The notes: generated by a model not told the origin, from the letters alone. 64,000 bases of DNA from Arthrobacter sp. TMP15 (GCF_039529835.1 NZ_CP154262.1:2790001-2854000), one strand, 5' to 3'; shown: positions 37,647 through 47,161, numbered from the stretch's first letter. Numbers and translations: made by a program.

Positions 37647-38149
37647 ACTTCTAGTCCATCACGGGGCACTGACATTTTGTCCCCGGCTGAATCCGCCTCG
37701 CGCAAGCGCACTGAATCCGCCTCGCGCAAGCGCTCTGAATCCGCCTCGCGCAAGCGCTCCGAATCCGCCTCGCGCAAGCGCTCCGCAATGACGTCGACGA
37801 AGTCCATTTCGGACGCGGACGGGTTCCATCTGGCAGCCGCCATATCAACCCGCCACGACGGGGTTCGGCTTGCAGCCGCCAGCGCTTCATCGGAAGTATC
37901 CCCGCGAAGAGCAGTGTCTTCGGCACGGTAGTGCACTAACGCCCGGCCACCGTGACACACCGGGGCACAACCGCTGGCCCGGATCACCCGCCACCAGGAC
38001 ACCGCGCTGCCGTGAGCGGACATAACAGCCCCCACCTGGCGCGGCCCACCGCTCTCCAAAAGTGCCGCAATATCCCCATAGGAGAGGACTTGGGCAGGTG
38101 GAATCAGCTCCGCCACGGCTAAGACCGCTTCAACATACTCGCCACGCAT
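37643..38149 (-). CDS. alkyltransferase-like (Atl) DNA repair protein with repeat tail
   Basis: The 168 residues open as an MGMT-type DNA-binding domain (VLAVAELIPPAQVLSYGDIAA, then GGPRQVGAVMSA), but the active-site PCHR is SWWR, with Trp in place of the reactive Cys. That marks an alkyltransferase-like protein, which binds O6-alkylguanine and hands it to nucleotide excision repair. The C-terminal ~35 residues are four ERLREADS-type units, absent from the basic Atl fold and probably helical. The gene overlaps adnA by ATGA and is first in the atl-adnA-adnB unit. The mycobacterial Rv3204 lies at the same place. Confidence 0.85.
   Translation of the reverse strand: MRGEYVEAVLAVAELIPPAQVLSYGDIAALLESGGPRQVGAVMSAHGSAVSWWRVIRASGCAPVCHGGRALVHYRAEDTALRGDTSDEALAAASRTPSWRVDMAAARWNPSASEMDFVDVIAERLREADSERLREADSERLREADSVRLREADSAGDKMSVPRDGLEV
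37688..37783. repeat. 24-bp x 4 in-frame minisatellite in the atl gene
   Basis: Four 24-nt units, each starting TGAATCCGCCTCGCGCAAGC (CG in the fourth), run from 37688 to 37783. On the minus strand they encode RLREADS(E/V). Differences are limited to two or three positions near unit ends, which suggests recent expansion. Confidence 0.95.
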
Positions 38150-38217
38150 GACTCAAGACTAGTTCCTCCCGTGCTCCCCAATGCTTCAATGTCCATGCCA
38201 ACAGGTAGCGTTGTGCC

Positions 38218-38904
38218 ATGACTAGCTGGAGCATGCACCCCCGTGCCGCATTTGACCTGGAAACCACGGGCAAGGATCCCCGTACTGCCCGGATCGTGAC
38301 GGCATCCATTGTGATAGTCGATGAATCCGGCGCTGTGGCGGAAACCCATGAGTGGCTGTGCAATCCCGGCGTGGAAATTCCCGAAGAGGCGGCCGCCATC
38401 CATGGCATCAGTACAGCCCACGCGCAAGCGCACGGGCGCCCCTCGGACGTTGTCACAGCTGAGGTGGGAGCGGTACTTGCCACACTTTTTGCCAACAACA
38501 TTCCTGTTATCGCCTTCAACGCCAGCTACGATTTCACTGTCCTGGCTAGCGAGGCCCGCCGGCACAGTCTAGGGCAGATTACTGCCGCGCCGGTGATTGA
38601 TCCCTTTATTTGCAATAAGAATGTGGACAAGTTCCGCAAAGGCAGCCGCACGCTTGTGGCCCTGTGCGAGGAATACGGCATTAAGCTCGACGACGCACAC
38701 ACCTCGGCCGCCGACGCTGAGGCCACGCTGCGGTTGGCTGATGCGTTGGCTGCCAAGTACAGCGCCCTGCGAGTCGATGTCATGGAATTACATCACGCAC
38801 AAATCGGGTGGGCCCGTGAGCAGGCTGCTGACTTTCAGGGCTATTTGCGCCGCGTCAAGGATCCCGCCGCAGTCGTTGAGGGTGACTGGCCCGCCCTGCC
38901 ATAA
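38218..38904 (+). CDS. DnaQ-like 3'-5' exonuclease (DNA polymerase III epsilon-type)
   Basis: The 228-residue protein carries the DEDDh exonuclease motifs: FDLETTGKD (Exo I), FNASYDFTVL (Exo II) and HTSAADAEAT (Exo III). It lacks other domains, so it may be a stand-alone nuclease rather than the replicative proofreader. Start is the ATG at 38218, with only a weak AGGTAG upstream. It is divergent from the atl-adnAB operon with 68 bp between starts, placing another DNA-metabolism gene beside the repair block. Confidence 0.85.
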   Translation: MTSWSMHPRAAFDLETTGKDPRTARIVTASIVIVDESGAVAETHEWLCNPGVEIPEEAAAIHGISTAHAQAHGRPSDVVTAEVGAVLATLFANNIPVIAFNASYDFTVLASEARRHSLGQITAAPVIDPFICNKNVDKFRKGSRTLVALCEEYGIKLDDAHTSAADAEATLRLADALAAKYSALRVDVMELHHAQIGWAREQAADFQGYLRRVKDPAAVVEGDWPALP

Positions 38905-39258
38905 ACCCCGTCAGGGCAGGAAGTCCCTGCTACAGAACAGTCATCAGTGACACAACTCACAGCCGGGGCGTTCACGAAGAAGGGTGCAGGGCCCCGTCAG
39001 TCGTGCGGGACTTTACGCTGCGTGTCCGCTGAACCATGTCCGACTTAAAGAATGTTCGAATATTATTTCATTTCTTGTGCTTAATATTCGTAGAAGTTCA
39101 TATCAGCCACATTTTTGCTCCGGGTGACATAATTTAGTTTCGTTGGTTGAGTTCAGCTAGGAAAATCCTGTCATTTTCTGCCTACTCCCCACGTCACACT
39201 TACGCCCCTTCCCGAGCAGCATTCCGGTCTGGGTCCCTGCAATGAAAGTGAATGTCTG
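38905..39258. other. 354-bp intergenic region before the amino-acid transporter operon
   Basis: No reading frame here looks like a gene. The first ~130 bases are GC-rich; 39050-39150 is distinctly AT-rich and probably holds the transporter promoter. It contains an inverted repeat (39057-39090) and an extended -10-like TGACATAAT (39125-39133), with no convincing -35. The transporter start at 39259 has only a weak ribosome site. Confidence 0.6.
39057..39090. promoter_or_regulatory. inverted repeat in transporter promoter region
   Basis: CGAATATTA (39057-39065) and TAATATTCG (39082-39090) are exact reverse complements separated by 16 bases. There is no U-run and the arms are AT-rich, so a protein-binding site is likelier than a terminator. 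It is about 170 bp before the lipoprotein start. Confidence 0.45.
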
Positions 39259-40194
39259 ATGAAGAAATCTGCCCTGAAGTGGCTCACGACTGTTCCAGTC
39301 GCTGTGGCCCTGGCCTTCTCCCTCGCAGCTTGTGGCGGCAGTACCGGGGCCACAAGCTCCGATAAACCCACAGATGCCCTTGCCGGCAGCGACCAGGCCT
39401 CGCTGGATAAATACACCACAGAGGACGTCACTGCCCTGGATTCCATTGATAAGGCTGCTCTTGGCCTCGCTACCCCGGGTCTCATCAGTGTGGGTACGCT
39501 CTCGGATGCCCCGCCGAACATTTTCTTGAAAGATGGAGTGTTCACCGGTTACGACAACGAGCTGCTCCGCGCCATGGGCGAAAAGCTGGGCCTAAAGGTC
39601 GAGTTCAAGTCAACCGATTTCTCTGCCCTCTTGGCTCAGGTTGAGAACAAACAGTTCGACGTCGGTTCCTCCTCAATCTCCACCACGGATGCCCGCCGCA
39701 AAAACGTTGGATTCACCAACGGCTACGACTTCGGCTACATGGCAGTAGTGGCAAAAACAGATTCACCCATCAAGGGTTTCGCTGATCTCAAGGCAGACAC
39801 TCGCATTGCTGTTGTCACCGGCACGGTTCAGGATGACTATGTCTCCAACACGTTGAAGGTTGAGCCAGTGCGCTTCGCCGATTACAACACGGCCTACGCG
39901 AACTTGAAAAACGGTCAGGTTGATGCTTGGGTTGCCCCCTCTCAGCAGGCCAGTGGCCAGGTCAAGGACGGCGACGGAACAGTGATCGCCGAAGAAGTAG
40001 TCAATACGCAGAACTTCACCGCATACGCCGTGAACTCATCAAATAAGGCCCTCACTGACGCTTTGAACTCCGCGTTGGATGCAGTCATCGCTGACGGGAC
40101 CTGGTCCAAGCTGACCAAGGAATGGTACCCAACCCGCCCCATGCCCGAAGACTGGACACCGGGCTCCAAGGCAGTAACGGTTCCGAAGGCCTAA
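39259..40194 (+). CDS. polar amino-acid ABC transporter substrate-binding lipoprotein
   Basis: This 311-residue family-3 solute-binding protein has a lipoprotein signal (MKKSALKWLTTVPVAVALAF, lipobox LAAC with Cys25). The mature part shows the amino-acid binding fold: GTLSDAPPNIFLKDG, FTGYDNELLRAMGEKLGL, FDVGSSSISTTDARRKNVGF, and a C-terminal DALNSALDAVIADGTW. It delivers a polar amino acid to the permease-ATPase encoded directly after it. Specificity cannot be read. A 354-bp upstream gap probably holds the operon promoter. Confidence 0.9.
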   Translation: MKKSALKWLTTVPVAVALAFSLAACGGSTGATSSDKPTDALAGSDQASLDKYTTEDVTALDSIDKAALGLATPGLISVGTLSDAPPNIFLKDGVFTGYDNELLRAMGEKLGLKVEFKSTDFSALLAQVENKQFDVGSSSISTTDARRKNVGFTNGYDFGYMAVVAKTDSPIKGFADLKADTRIAVVTGTVQDDYVSNTLKVEPVRFADYNTAYANLKNGQVDAWVAPSQQASGQVKDGDGTVIAEEVVNTQNFTAYAVNSSNKALTDALNSALDAVIADGTWSKLTKEWYPTRPMPEDWTPGSKAVTVPKA

Positions 40195-40197
40195 TTT

Positions 40198-40956
40198 ATG
40201 GATGTTCTCGAGCAGCTGGCAAAAACTTTCCTCGACTGGGATGCTATGGCGGAAGTCATTCCGAACATGCTGAGCGTTGGTTTGCCTAATACTTTGATTT
40301 TGTCCGTTTCCTCGGCCATCATCGGGTGCGTCCTGGGTATGATCCTGGCTGTGATGGGTATTTCAAGAAATCCCATCCCCCGCTGGATTGCCAGAATTTA
40401 TACAGACATTTTCCGTGGTCTTCCAGCAATTTTGACCATTTTGTTGATTGGTCTGGGGCTCGGTCCTGTAATCCGCATCCTTACTGGCAGCACCAATCCT
40501 TATCCGTTGGGAATTTTGGCGCTTTCTCTGATGGCTGCGGCGTACATCGGTGAAATCTTCCGCTCAGGTATCCAAAGTGTTGAAAGCGGCCAGCTCGAGG
40601 CATCACGCGCCCTGGGGTTCAGCTACGGCTCGGCCATGGTTCTTGTGGTTATTCCCCAGGGTATCCGCAGGGTCCTGCCAGCACTGGTTAACCAGCTGAT
40701 CTCCTTGATTAAGGACTCCTCCTTGATCTATATGCTTGGTTTACTTGCCAGCCAACGGGAGATCTTTCGTGTTGGAAACGACCAAGCCGCAACCACGGGA
40801 AACCTCTCTCCACTCGTTGCGGCAGGTCTGCTGTACCTTTGCCTAACCATCCCGCTCACCCACTTGGTGAACTTCATGGATAAGCGCATGCGTGAGGGAA
40901 AAGCCCAAAAGATTGAACCCGATGAAGCCGCGGCACATGTTGGAAAGGGAGCGTAA
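40198..40956 (+). CDS. polar amino-acid ABC transporter permease
   Basis: This 252-residue HisM/GlnP-type permease has about five membrane spans (TLILSVSSAIIGCVLGMILA first) and the loop YIGEIFRSGIQSVESGQLEA ending SRALGF, which is the ATPase contact region of this family. It starts 3 nt after the lipoprotein gene and ends 3 nt before the ATPase gene. Only one permease gene is present, so a homodimer is likely. Confidence 0.9.
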   Translation: MDVLEQLAKTFLDWDAMAEVIPNMLSVGLPNTLILSVSSAIIGCVLGMILAVMGISRNPIPRWIARIYTDIFRGLPAILTILLIGLGLGPVIRILTGSTNPYPLGILALSLMAAAYIGEIFRSGIQSVESGQLEASRALGFSYGSAMVLVVIPQGIRRVLPALVNQLISLIKDSSLIYMLGLLASQREIFRVGNDQAATTGNLSPLVAAGLLYLCLTIPLTHLVNFMDKRMREGKAQKIEPDEAAAHVGKGA

Positions 40957-40959
40957 AGC

Positions 40960-41697
40960 ATGAGTGATTTTAGTTCAGGATCATTTACCGCCAAAAATAT
41001 TCATCTCTCCTTCGGCAGCAATCATGTATTGCGGGGCATTGACCTGCATGTTCCCAAAGGCACCACGGCCTCGGTGATTGGTCCCTCTGGTTCAGGCAAG
41101 TCAACGTTGTTGCGGGCTATGAACCGGTTGATTGAACCGGATCAAGGCGACATTCTTCTCGACGGAAAATCGGTCCTCAAGGACAACCCGGATGAGCTCC
41201 GCCGCCGCATTGGGATGGTCTTCCAACAATTTAATTTATTCCCGCACAAAACGGTGCTGGAAAATGTGTCGCTGGCCTTGATTAAGATTCGCAAAATGCC
41301 CAAGGATCAGGCACGCGCCAAAGCCCTTGAGCAGCTCGAACTTGTGGGATTGAAACATAAAGCTGACGCTCGGCCAGGAAACCTCTCCGGTGGTCAGCAG
41401 CAGCGCGTCGCTATTGCCCGCGCATTGGCCATGGAACCGGAAGTGATGTTCTTTGACGAGGCAACCTCCGCCCTGGACCCGGAGCTTGTCAAGGGTGTTC
41501 TGGCCTTGATGACCGACCTGTCCAAGGGCGGAATGACCATGGTGGTGGTCACCCACGAGATGGGTTTCTCGCGCAATGTTTCAGACACTGTGACATTCAT
41601 GGACGCCGGCGTGGTGGTGGAGACAGGTTCTCCTGAAGAACTCTTCACAGCACCAAGGACAGACCGTTTGAGAGGTTTCCTCTCCGACGTGCTGTAA
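40960..41697 (+). CDS. polar amino-acid ABC transporter ATP-binding protein (GlnQ-like)
   Basis: The 245 residues contain Walker [11 protein letters not shown]-loop FQQFNLFPH, signature LSGGQQQR, Walker [14 protein letters not shown] and switch VVTHEMGF. The [13 protein letters not shown] stretch and length are standard for amino-acid importers of the GlnQ/HisP group. It is the last gene of the three-gene operon. The hemL gene converges with 57 bp between stops, and I see no strong terminator there. Confidence 0.93.
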   Translation: MSDFSSGSFTAKNIHLSFGSNHVLRGIDLHVPKGTTASVIGPSGSGKSTLLRAMNRLIEPDQGDILLDGKSVLKDNPDELRRRIGMVFQQFNLFPHKTVLENVSLALIKIRKMPKDQARAKALEQLELVGLKHKADARPGNLSGGQQQRVAIARALAMEPEVMFFDEATSALDPELVKGVLALMTDLSKGGMTMVVVTHEMGFSRNVSDTVTFMDAGVVVETGSPEELFTAPRTDRLRGFLSDVL

Positions 41698-41754
41698 CCG
41701 TGCAGCCACGAAGGCGGCGGGAAAGGGGCAGCTTTTTATCCCGAGGTGAGGACC

Positions 41755-43062
41755 TTACGCCGTCGCAGCTGCCGCCGCTTTGGCAGCTGCCGGCAGTGCC
41801 GCAAAGATACGGTTCATGGCTGAGTCGTCGTGTGCAGCTGAAAGGAACCACGCTTCAAACACGCTCGGCGGCAGGTACACTCCGGAATCCAGCATGGAGT
41901 GGAAGAACGGTGCGTAGCGGAACACTTCCTGAGCCTGTGCGTCGGCGTAGTTGCGCACCCCCGAAGCGGAGGTGCCAAAGGCTACAGAGAACAAGTTACC
42001 TGCGCGCTGAATCGAGTGGTCTACGCCTTGGGCAGCTAACTCCCCGGTCAAGGCCGCCTGCAGTTCAAGAGAGCGGGCATCAACACTCTTGTACACCGAA
42101 GCCGTGGCTGCGGTCAGTGTCGCCACACCGGCGGCCATTGCCACTGGGTTTCCGGATAATGTTCCTGCCTGATATACCGGGCCCAGCGGTGCCAGGTAGT
42201 CCATGACCTCGCCGCGGCCGCCCAGGGCTGCTGTTGGAAGTCCCCCACCAATGACCTTGCCAAAGGTGAATAAATCCGGTGTCCAGCCCTCCAGCGCACC
42301 AGTGAGCCCCCAGTATCCGGCCGGGCCCGTGCGGAATCCTGTCAGGACTTCATCCAGGATTAGTAGGGCTCCGTGGGCTGAGGTGATCCGGGAAAGGCCT
42401 GCGTTGAAACCAGCACCTGGGGTAACAACACCCATGTTGGCGGGCGCCGCTTCTGTGATCACTGCAGCGATCCTGTCCCCGTGGGTAGCAAAGGCGGCTT
42501 CTACGGCGGCAAGGTCGTTATATGGCAACACGAGCGTTTCCGCGGCGGTTGCTGCCGTGACCCCGGCAGATCCCGGCATGGCCAGGGTCGCCAGACCGGA
42601 GCCAGCCTCGGCCAGCAAAGAATCGAGGTGCCCGTGGTAACAGCCGGCGAACTTGATGATCAACTCACGTCCGGTAAATCCTCGGGCTAGACGCACGGCT
42701 GTCATGGTTGCTTCGGTACCTGTGGAGACCATCCGCATCCGTTCAACCCCGGAAACCCTGCCCGTGACCAGAGCGGCGAGTTCGCTTTCGGCAGGGGTGG
42801 AGGCGCCAAAGCTCAAACCGTGATCAACTGCCGTGTGCACGGCAGCGAGAACCTCTGGGTGGGCGTGACCCAATAGCGCCGGCCCCCAAGAGCAAACAAG
42901 GTCAACGTAATCGCGCCCATCTGCGTCAGTGAGGTAGGCGCCCTTGGCGTTGACCATGAAGCGTGGCGTCCCTCCCACGGAGCCAAAGGCGCGTACAGGC
43001 GAGTTCACCCCGCCAGGCATGAGGGTCTTGGCGCGGTCAAAAAGTTCCTGCGAGCTTGTCAT
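41755..43062 (-). CDS. hemL: glutamate-1-semialdehyde 2,1-aminomutase
   Basis: This 435-residue class III aminotransferase-fold enzyme converts glutamate-1-semialdehyde to 5-aminolevulinate. [13 protein letters not shown] is the family opening, the PLP Lys is Lys269 in [12 protein letters not shown], and [12 protein letters not shown] lies before it. Its substrate comes from HemA, encoded divergently at the other end of the cluster. It is the last gene of the minus-strand haem unit, 43 bp after hemB. Confidence 0.95.
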   Translation of the reverse strand: MTSSQELFDRAKTLMPGGVNSPVRAFGSVGGTPRFMVNAKGAYLTDADGRDYVDLVCSWGPALLGHAHPEVLAAVHTAVDHGLSFGASTPAESELAALVTGRVSGVERMRMVSTGTEATMTAVRLARGFTGRELIIKFAGCYHGHLDSLLAEAGSGLATLAMPGSAGVTAATAAETLVLPYNDLAAVEAAFATHGDRIAAVITEAAPANMGVVTPGAGFNAGLSRITSAHGALLILDEVLTGFRTGPAGYWGLTGALEGWTPDLFTFGKVIGGGLPTAALGGRGEVMDYLAPLGPVYQAGTLSGNPVAMAAGVATLTAATASVYKSVDARSLELQAALTGELAAQGVDHSIQRAGNLFSVAFGTSASGVRNYADAQAQEVFRYAPFFHSMLDSGVYLPPSVFEAWFLSAAHDDSAMNRIFAALPAAAKAAAAATA

Positions 43063-43105
43063 GTAAAATCCTTGCCTCAGTAGGTGAACAACAGAAAAAG
43101 AAGTG

Positions 43106-44086
43106 TTAGTTCTCGCGCAGCCAGCCGGCCAGTTCGGCAGCCCAGTAAGTGAGAATCATGTTTGCCCCGGCACGTTTGATACTCAGCACGGATTCCTCTA
43201 TGGCTCCGCGACGGTTGATCCAGCCATTGGCTGCGGCGGCCTCAATCATGGCGTATTCCCCCGAGATTTGGTAGGCAGCAACGGGCACCGGGGATATGGC
43301 CGCCACATCGGCCAGGATGTCCAAATAGCTCATGGCCGGCTTGACCATGATGATGTCCGCGCCTTCGGCCAGGTCAAGCTCCACCTCGTGAAGGGCCTCC
43401 CGGCGGTTACCTGAATCCATTTGGTAGGTGCGTCGATCCCCCTGCAACTGCGAGTCAACAGCTTCGCGGAACGGTCCGTAAAAGGCCGAAGCGTATTTGG
43501 CGGCGTAGGCCAAAACGGAAACGTCTTCATACCCTGAGGCGTCCAGCGCCTCGCGAATCACCGCTACCTGCCCGTCCATCATGCCCGAAGGTGCCACAAT
43601 ATGGGCTCCGGCAGCTGCCTGGGCCACAGCCATCTGAGCGTAAATCTTCAAGGTGGCGTCATTGGCAACGTCGCCGTCCTCATCCAAAACCCCGCAGTGC
43701 CCATGGTCTGTGAACTCATCCAGGCAAAGATCACTCATAATGACAAGGTCATCTCCCACGGCCGCCCGTACATCCGCAATGGCCTTGTTCAGCACACCTA
43801 AGGGGTCCACCCCGGCTGAGCCATTCGCGTCGCGAACGGCAGGGATGCCAAAAATCATGATGCCGCCAAGCCCCAGCGCGACTGCCTGGTGCGCGGCCGC
43901 CACCAGCGACGCCGTCGTGTGCTGGAAAACTCCTGGCATGGACGTGATCGCTTTAGGCTCGATCAGGTCTTCGCGGATGAACACCGGCAGAATCAGGTCC
44001 GACGGCGTGAGCGAGTATTCGCTGACAAGACGACGCATGGCTGGGGTTGTGCGCAGGCGGCGCGGACGGTGCTGGGGAAAGCTCAT
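43106..44086 (-). CDS. hemB: delta-aminolevulinic acid dehydratase (porphobilinogen synthase)
   Basis: The 326 residues show the two active-site Lys segments, [14 protein letters not shown] and [14 protein letters not shown]. The metal loop reads [14 protein letters not shown]: two Cys are present but the middle Cys of the classical zinc triad is Asp, an arrangement between zinc- and magnesium-type enzymes. It condenses two 5-aminolevulinates to porphobilinogen. The gene is 14 nt after hemD in the haem unit. Confidence 0.95.
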   Translation of the reverse strand: MSFPQHRPRRLRTTPAMRRLVSEYSLTPSDLILPVFIREDLIEPKAITSMPGVFQHTTASLVAAAHQAVALGLGGIMIFGIPAVRDANGSAGVDPLGVLNKAIADVRAAVGDDLVIMSDLCLDEFTDHGHCGVLDEDGDVANDATLKIYAQMAVAQAAAGAHIVAPSGMMDGQVAVIREALDASGYEDVSVLAYAAKYASAFYGPFREAVDSQLQGDRRTYQMDSGNRREALHEVELDLAEGADIIMVKPAMSYLDILADVAAISPVPVAAYQISGEYAMIEAAAANGWINRRGAIEESVLSIKRAGANMILTYWAAELAGWLREN

Positions 44087-44100
44087 GGTGACTCCGTAAA

Positions 44101-44988
44101 TTACTGGGTGTGAAAATTAGTGTGGGCTTGGGCCAGTGCGGCCACGATGCCTTCGGGGGTGGGGTGTTTGGCGGTGGCGGCCACGCGCAGCCCTAACCGA
44201 TGGGCTTCGAGCTGCGTTGGCTGCCCAATGGCAATAACCAGGCAGTTGTCTGTCAGGGGTGCCATGGTTTCGGCTACCCTGCGGGCGGCACTTCCGGAGG
44301 CAAGTACGACGGCGCCAATGGCTCCCGCCGCAATCTCACCTGCCGCTTGAGCTGGGGTGAGCACCGGGTAGCCCGCATTGGTGTGCCCCTGTGAGTTATT
44401 TAGTGTTGCCTGCAGGCGCAGTTCCGCCTTGGCCGGGTAGTGCACCGTTTGGTAGGCCGTGACGATTTCGCTGTCCCAGCCCTTCGCGTTCATGCCCGTC
44501 ACAAGCGTGGCTTCAGCGAGATTCGATTGCGGCAATAATATCTTGTTGTTGCTGCTTAGTGAGAGTGTGTTTGGCTCAAATTCGGGCCACAGCTCTACCA
44601 GTCCGGCGGCCGACTGGATATCCACAGGGGCTAGTTCCGCATGGATTCCTTCGGCCGCCAAAACCGCAGCTGACGTTGGCCCAATCGTGGCCACGGATGT
44701 CCCGGCCGGAATCAGCTCACTCAAGGAAGTCCCGGCCCCTTCACACCATTGCTTCAATGCCCGCACGGTGGTGATGGAGCTGATCACCAACCACCTGTAA
44801 TCCCCCGCGGAGAGGCGCCTCAGAGCCACCCCCAAGGCGTCATTATCTGCAACCTCAAAGTCAATCACGGGAACCAAAACTGGCTCGGCACCGGCCGCGG
44901 CCAGGGCATCAGCCAAGGCGCCGGCCCGGTCCGGGCTGCGAGTGATGGCCACGCGCAATCCGTCCAGTGGCCCGCGGAGGATCGTCAC
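44101..44988 (-). CDS. hemD: uroporphyrinogen-III synthase
   Basis: This 295-residue two-domain protein opens [25 protein letters not shown], typical of HemD, split here only by ordinary variation. [17 protein letters not shown] marks the second lobe. It closes hydroxymethylbilane to uroporphyrinogen III. HemD sequences vary widely, but position directly after hemC is decisive. The start is a GTG in GTGA overlap with the hemC stop. A one-mismatch copy of the dispersed 21-nt repeat encodes EVADNDA at residues ~45-51. Confidence 0.9.
   Translation of the reverse strand: MTILRGPLDGLRVAITRSPDRAGALADALAAAGAEPVLVPVIDFEVADNDALGVALRRLSAGDYRWLVISSITTVRALKQWCEGAGTSLSELIPAGTSVATIGPTSAAVLAAEGIHAELAPVDIQSAAGLVELWPEFEPNTLSLSSNNKILLPQSNLAEATLVTGMNAKGWDSEIVTAYQTVHYPAKAELRLQATLNNSQGHTNAGYPVLTPAQAAGEIAAGAIGAVVLASGSAARRVAETMAPLTDNCLVIAIGQPTQLEAHRLGLRVAATAKHPTPEGIVAALAQAHTNFHTQ
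44836..44856 (-). repeat. dispersed 21-nt repeat inside hemD
   Basis: Read on the minus strand it is GAGGTTGCAGATAATGACG followed by CC, 20 of 21 identical to the copy in adnB and in the same codon phase (EVADNDA versus EVGDNDA). It lies in the first lobe of HemD. Confidence 0.7.
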
Positions 44989-45980
44989 TTGGTAGGGCCT
45001 GCCAGGTCTGCAAAGTCGCCAGCGCCACCAGCGAGAAGCTCCTCAGCAAGTTCGATCCCCAAAAGCGTGGCCCCAACGGTGGTGAGACCATCGGTGGCCT
45101 TTTTCAAGCGCAACGAACGCACACCGTCAAGGGAGACAACCACAGTTTCGAGATAGAGCATAGAACCTTTACGGTGTGCCAACGCACCAACAGGTGCGCT
45201 GCAACCAGCTTCCAGACGCGCCAGAAGCGCACGCTCGGCCGTCACAGCTAGGCGGGAGTCGTTATCATCCACAGCTGCCAGCGACTGTCCCAAAACCTCA
45301 GAAAGGTCGGTATCGGCAGAACGACATTCAAGGGCCAGTGCCCCTTGACCGGGCGCCGGAAGCATCACCTCCGTGTCCAGGAATTCAGTGACGGTATCCA
45401 GACGGTCAATCCGGCTCAACCCTGCCGCCGCTAGTACCACCGCGTCTAGGTCGCCAATTTTGCCGGGGACGGCTGCTACTGCGGGGTTCCCGGGCAGGCC
45501 AGGTACTCGTGCCAGTCGAGTGTCAACATTGCCGCGGATATCCACGATCTTTAAGTCTTTCCGGTACGCCAACAATTGCGCTGCACGGCGCGGGGAACCC
45601 GTACCTACAGTTGCACCCTGCGGCAGTTGTGCCAGACTCAAGCCGTCGCGGGAACACAGGGCATCGCGGAAGTCGGCACGGAGGGGCACCGCGGCCAGAG
45701 TTAAACCAGGCACAGCCGCTGTTGGCAGGTCCTTCAAGGAGTGCACCGCAACGTCAACACGACCGTCCAAAACGGCGGAACGCAGTTCGGCCGCGAACAC
45801 GCCGGTGCCACCCATTTGGGACAACGGCCCGGTCAGGATGTCACCGTCGGTTTTGATAGGCACCAGTTCGGCAGCAAAACCACCAACCGCGCTGAGCTGA
45901 TCGGTGATTTGCCCGCTTTGGCTCAGGGCCAGACGGCTACCGCGGGTCCCAATTTTTACATGCGTCATTACTTCAGCCAT
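44985..45980 (-). CDS. hemC: hydroxymethylbilane synthase (porphobilinogen deaminase)
   Basis: The 331-residue enzyme starts with IGTRGSRLAL, has VDVAVHSLKDLP, GTGSPRRAAQLL, and the dipyrromethane cofactor Cys260 in LEAGCSAPVGA. It polymerises four porphobilinogens to hydroxymethylbilane. Start ATG at 45980 is kept; an in-frame ATG at 45968 is also possible. It follows hemH by 5 nt and overlaps hemD. Confidence 0.95.
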   Translation of the reverse strand: MAEVMTHVKIGTRGSRLALSQSGQITDQLSAVGGFAAELVPIKTDGDILTGPLSQMGGTGVFAAELRSAVLDGRVDVAVHSLKDLPTAAVPGLTLAAVPLRADFRDALCSRDGLSLAQLPQGATVGTGSPRRAAQLLAYRKDLKIVDIRGNVDTRLARVPGLPGNPAVAAVPGKIGDLDAVVLAAAGLSRIDRLDTVTEFLDTEVMLPAPGQGALALECRSADTDLSEVLGQSLAAVDDNDSRLAVTAERALLARLEAGCSAPVGALAHRKGSMLYLETVVVSLDGVRSLRLKKATDGLTTVGATLLGIELAEELLAGGAGDFADLAGPTK

Positions 45981-45985
45981 GGAAG

Positions 45986-47161
45986 TTAAGAATCTCCCTG
46001 AGCGCCGGCACCAACAAGGCCTACACCAACAGAGCTGCCCACTTCGGAAATAGCGGGTTTTTCACCACGGAAGTTGGCACAGCAGCCCGGGTTGCAGATG
46101 TCATACCAGGGCCCAAGATCGGTCATGGCGGGACGGTCGGTGATGTGATTTTCAATGGTTCTTTCGCAGATCAGGTCTACCAGACCCTCAACGAACTTTT
46201 GGTGCGTGCTTGGAGTGGGCGCCCGGTCAAAGGCCAGGCCCAGTTCGGCACACGTTTCCTTGGCTTCTGTATCTAGATCCCAGAGGACTTCCATATGGTC
46301 GCTAATAAAGCCCAGCGGAACCACCACTACACCGGCAATCCCGGCAGCCGCTTTTTCAGCCAGGGCGTCATTGATATCTGGTTCCAACCACGGCACATGC
46401 GGTGCACCGGAGCGGGACTGGTATACCAGCGACCACTCCTGTTCAGGGTCAACTCTTGCCATGATGGCCTCAGCGTTGGCGAGGTGCTGCGCCACATAGG
46501 CGGAGTCCTGCTCAAAGCTGCGTGGCTGAAGTTCCGAGCGGCCAGCCGCTTCAGCATCCCGGGTGGGAATGGAGTGCGTGGCAAACATGACGTGCACGGG
46601 TGCCTCAGATTTGCCGGCGTCAACCAGTTCCTGGCGAACCTTCGCCAGGGATGCAGCCGTTCCCTCAATGAAGGGCTCCACAAATCCGGGATGGTCAAAA
46701 TACTGCCGAATTTTATCCACTGCCAGTTTGCCATCCAGACCTGTTTCGGTCAGCGCAATGCCAATATCTTCGCGGTATTGGCGGCAGCTGGAGTAACAGG
46801 AGTAAACACTAGTGGTGAGCATCAGAAGGCGGCGGTGACCGGCGTCGTACGCATCCTGCAGCACAGCGGGAATGTAGGGATCCCAGTTACGGTTGCCCCA
46901 CAGAACCGGCAAGTCAATATTGCGGGCAGCCAGTTCAGCTTCGAGGGCACCCTTGAGCGCGCGGTTCTGCGCATTGATGGGGCTGATCCCACCATTGGCG
47001 CGATAGTGATGGCTCACCGCTTCAAGGCGCTCATCCGGGATGCCTCGGCCGCGGGTGACATTGCGAAGGAAAGGCAGGACGTCATCCTGGCCCTCGGGAC
47101 CGCCAAAGGAGGCCAGGAGGATCGCGTCGTATTGTTTGGGGGCTACTACTCGATTATTCAC
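45986..47161 (-). CDS. hemH: ferrochelatase (coproporphyrin-type)
   Basis: The 391 residues show AILLASFGGPEG, the catalytic His region VMFATHSIP, and VVPLGFISDHMEVLWDLDTE. The Cys-rich C-terminus (DICNPGCCANFRG, with Cys earlier in DLICERT) fits the [2Fe-2S]-bearing actinobacterial ferrochelatases. With HemQ encoded just upstream, iron is probably inserted into coproporphyrin III (CpfC) rather than protoporphyrin. It starts with GTG in GTGA overlap with hemQ. Confidence 0.93.
   Translation of the reverse strand: MNNRVVAPKQYDAILLASFGGPEGQDDVLPFLRNVTRGRGIPDERLEAVSHHYRANGGISPINAQNRALKGALEAELAARNIDLPVLWGNRNWDPYIPAVLQDAYDAGHRRLLMLTTSVYSCYSSCRQYREDIGIALTETGLDGKLAVDKIRQYFDHPGFVEPFIEGTAASLAKVRQELVDAGKSEAPVHVMFATHSIPTRDAEAAGRSELQPRSFEQDSAYVAQHLANAEAIMARVDPEQEWSLVYQSRSGAPHVPWLEPDINDALAEKAAAGIAGVVVVPLGFISDHMEVLWDLDTEAKETCAELGLAFDRAPTPSTHQKFVEGLVDLICERTIENHITDRPAMTDLGPWYDICNPGCCANFRGEKPAISEVGSSVGVGLVGAGAQGDS

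Noticed and set aside
37688-37783. Regular 24-bp tandem units that could suggest a CRISPR array
   Set aside because: Units are head to tail without spacers, stay in frame within the atl gene, and no cas gene is nearby.
41698-41754. Terminator between the amino-acid ABC ATPase gene and hemL
   Set aside because: Only short GC-rich complementarity was seen and no T-run follows a stable stem.
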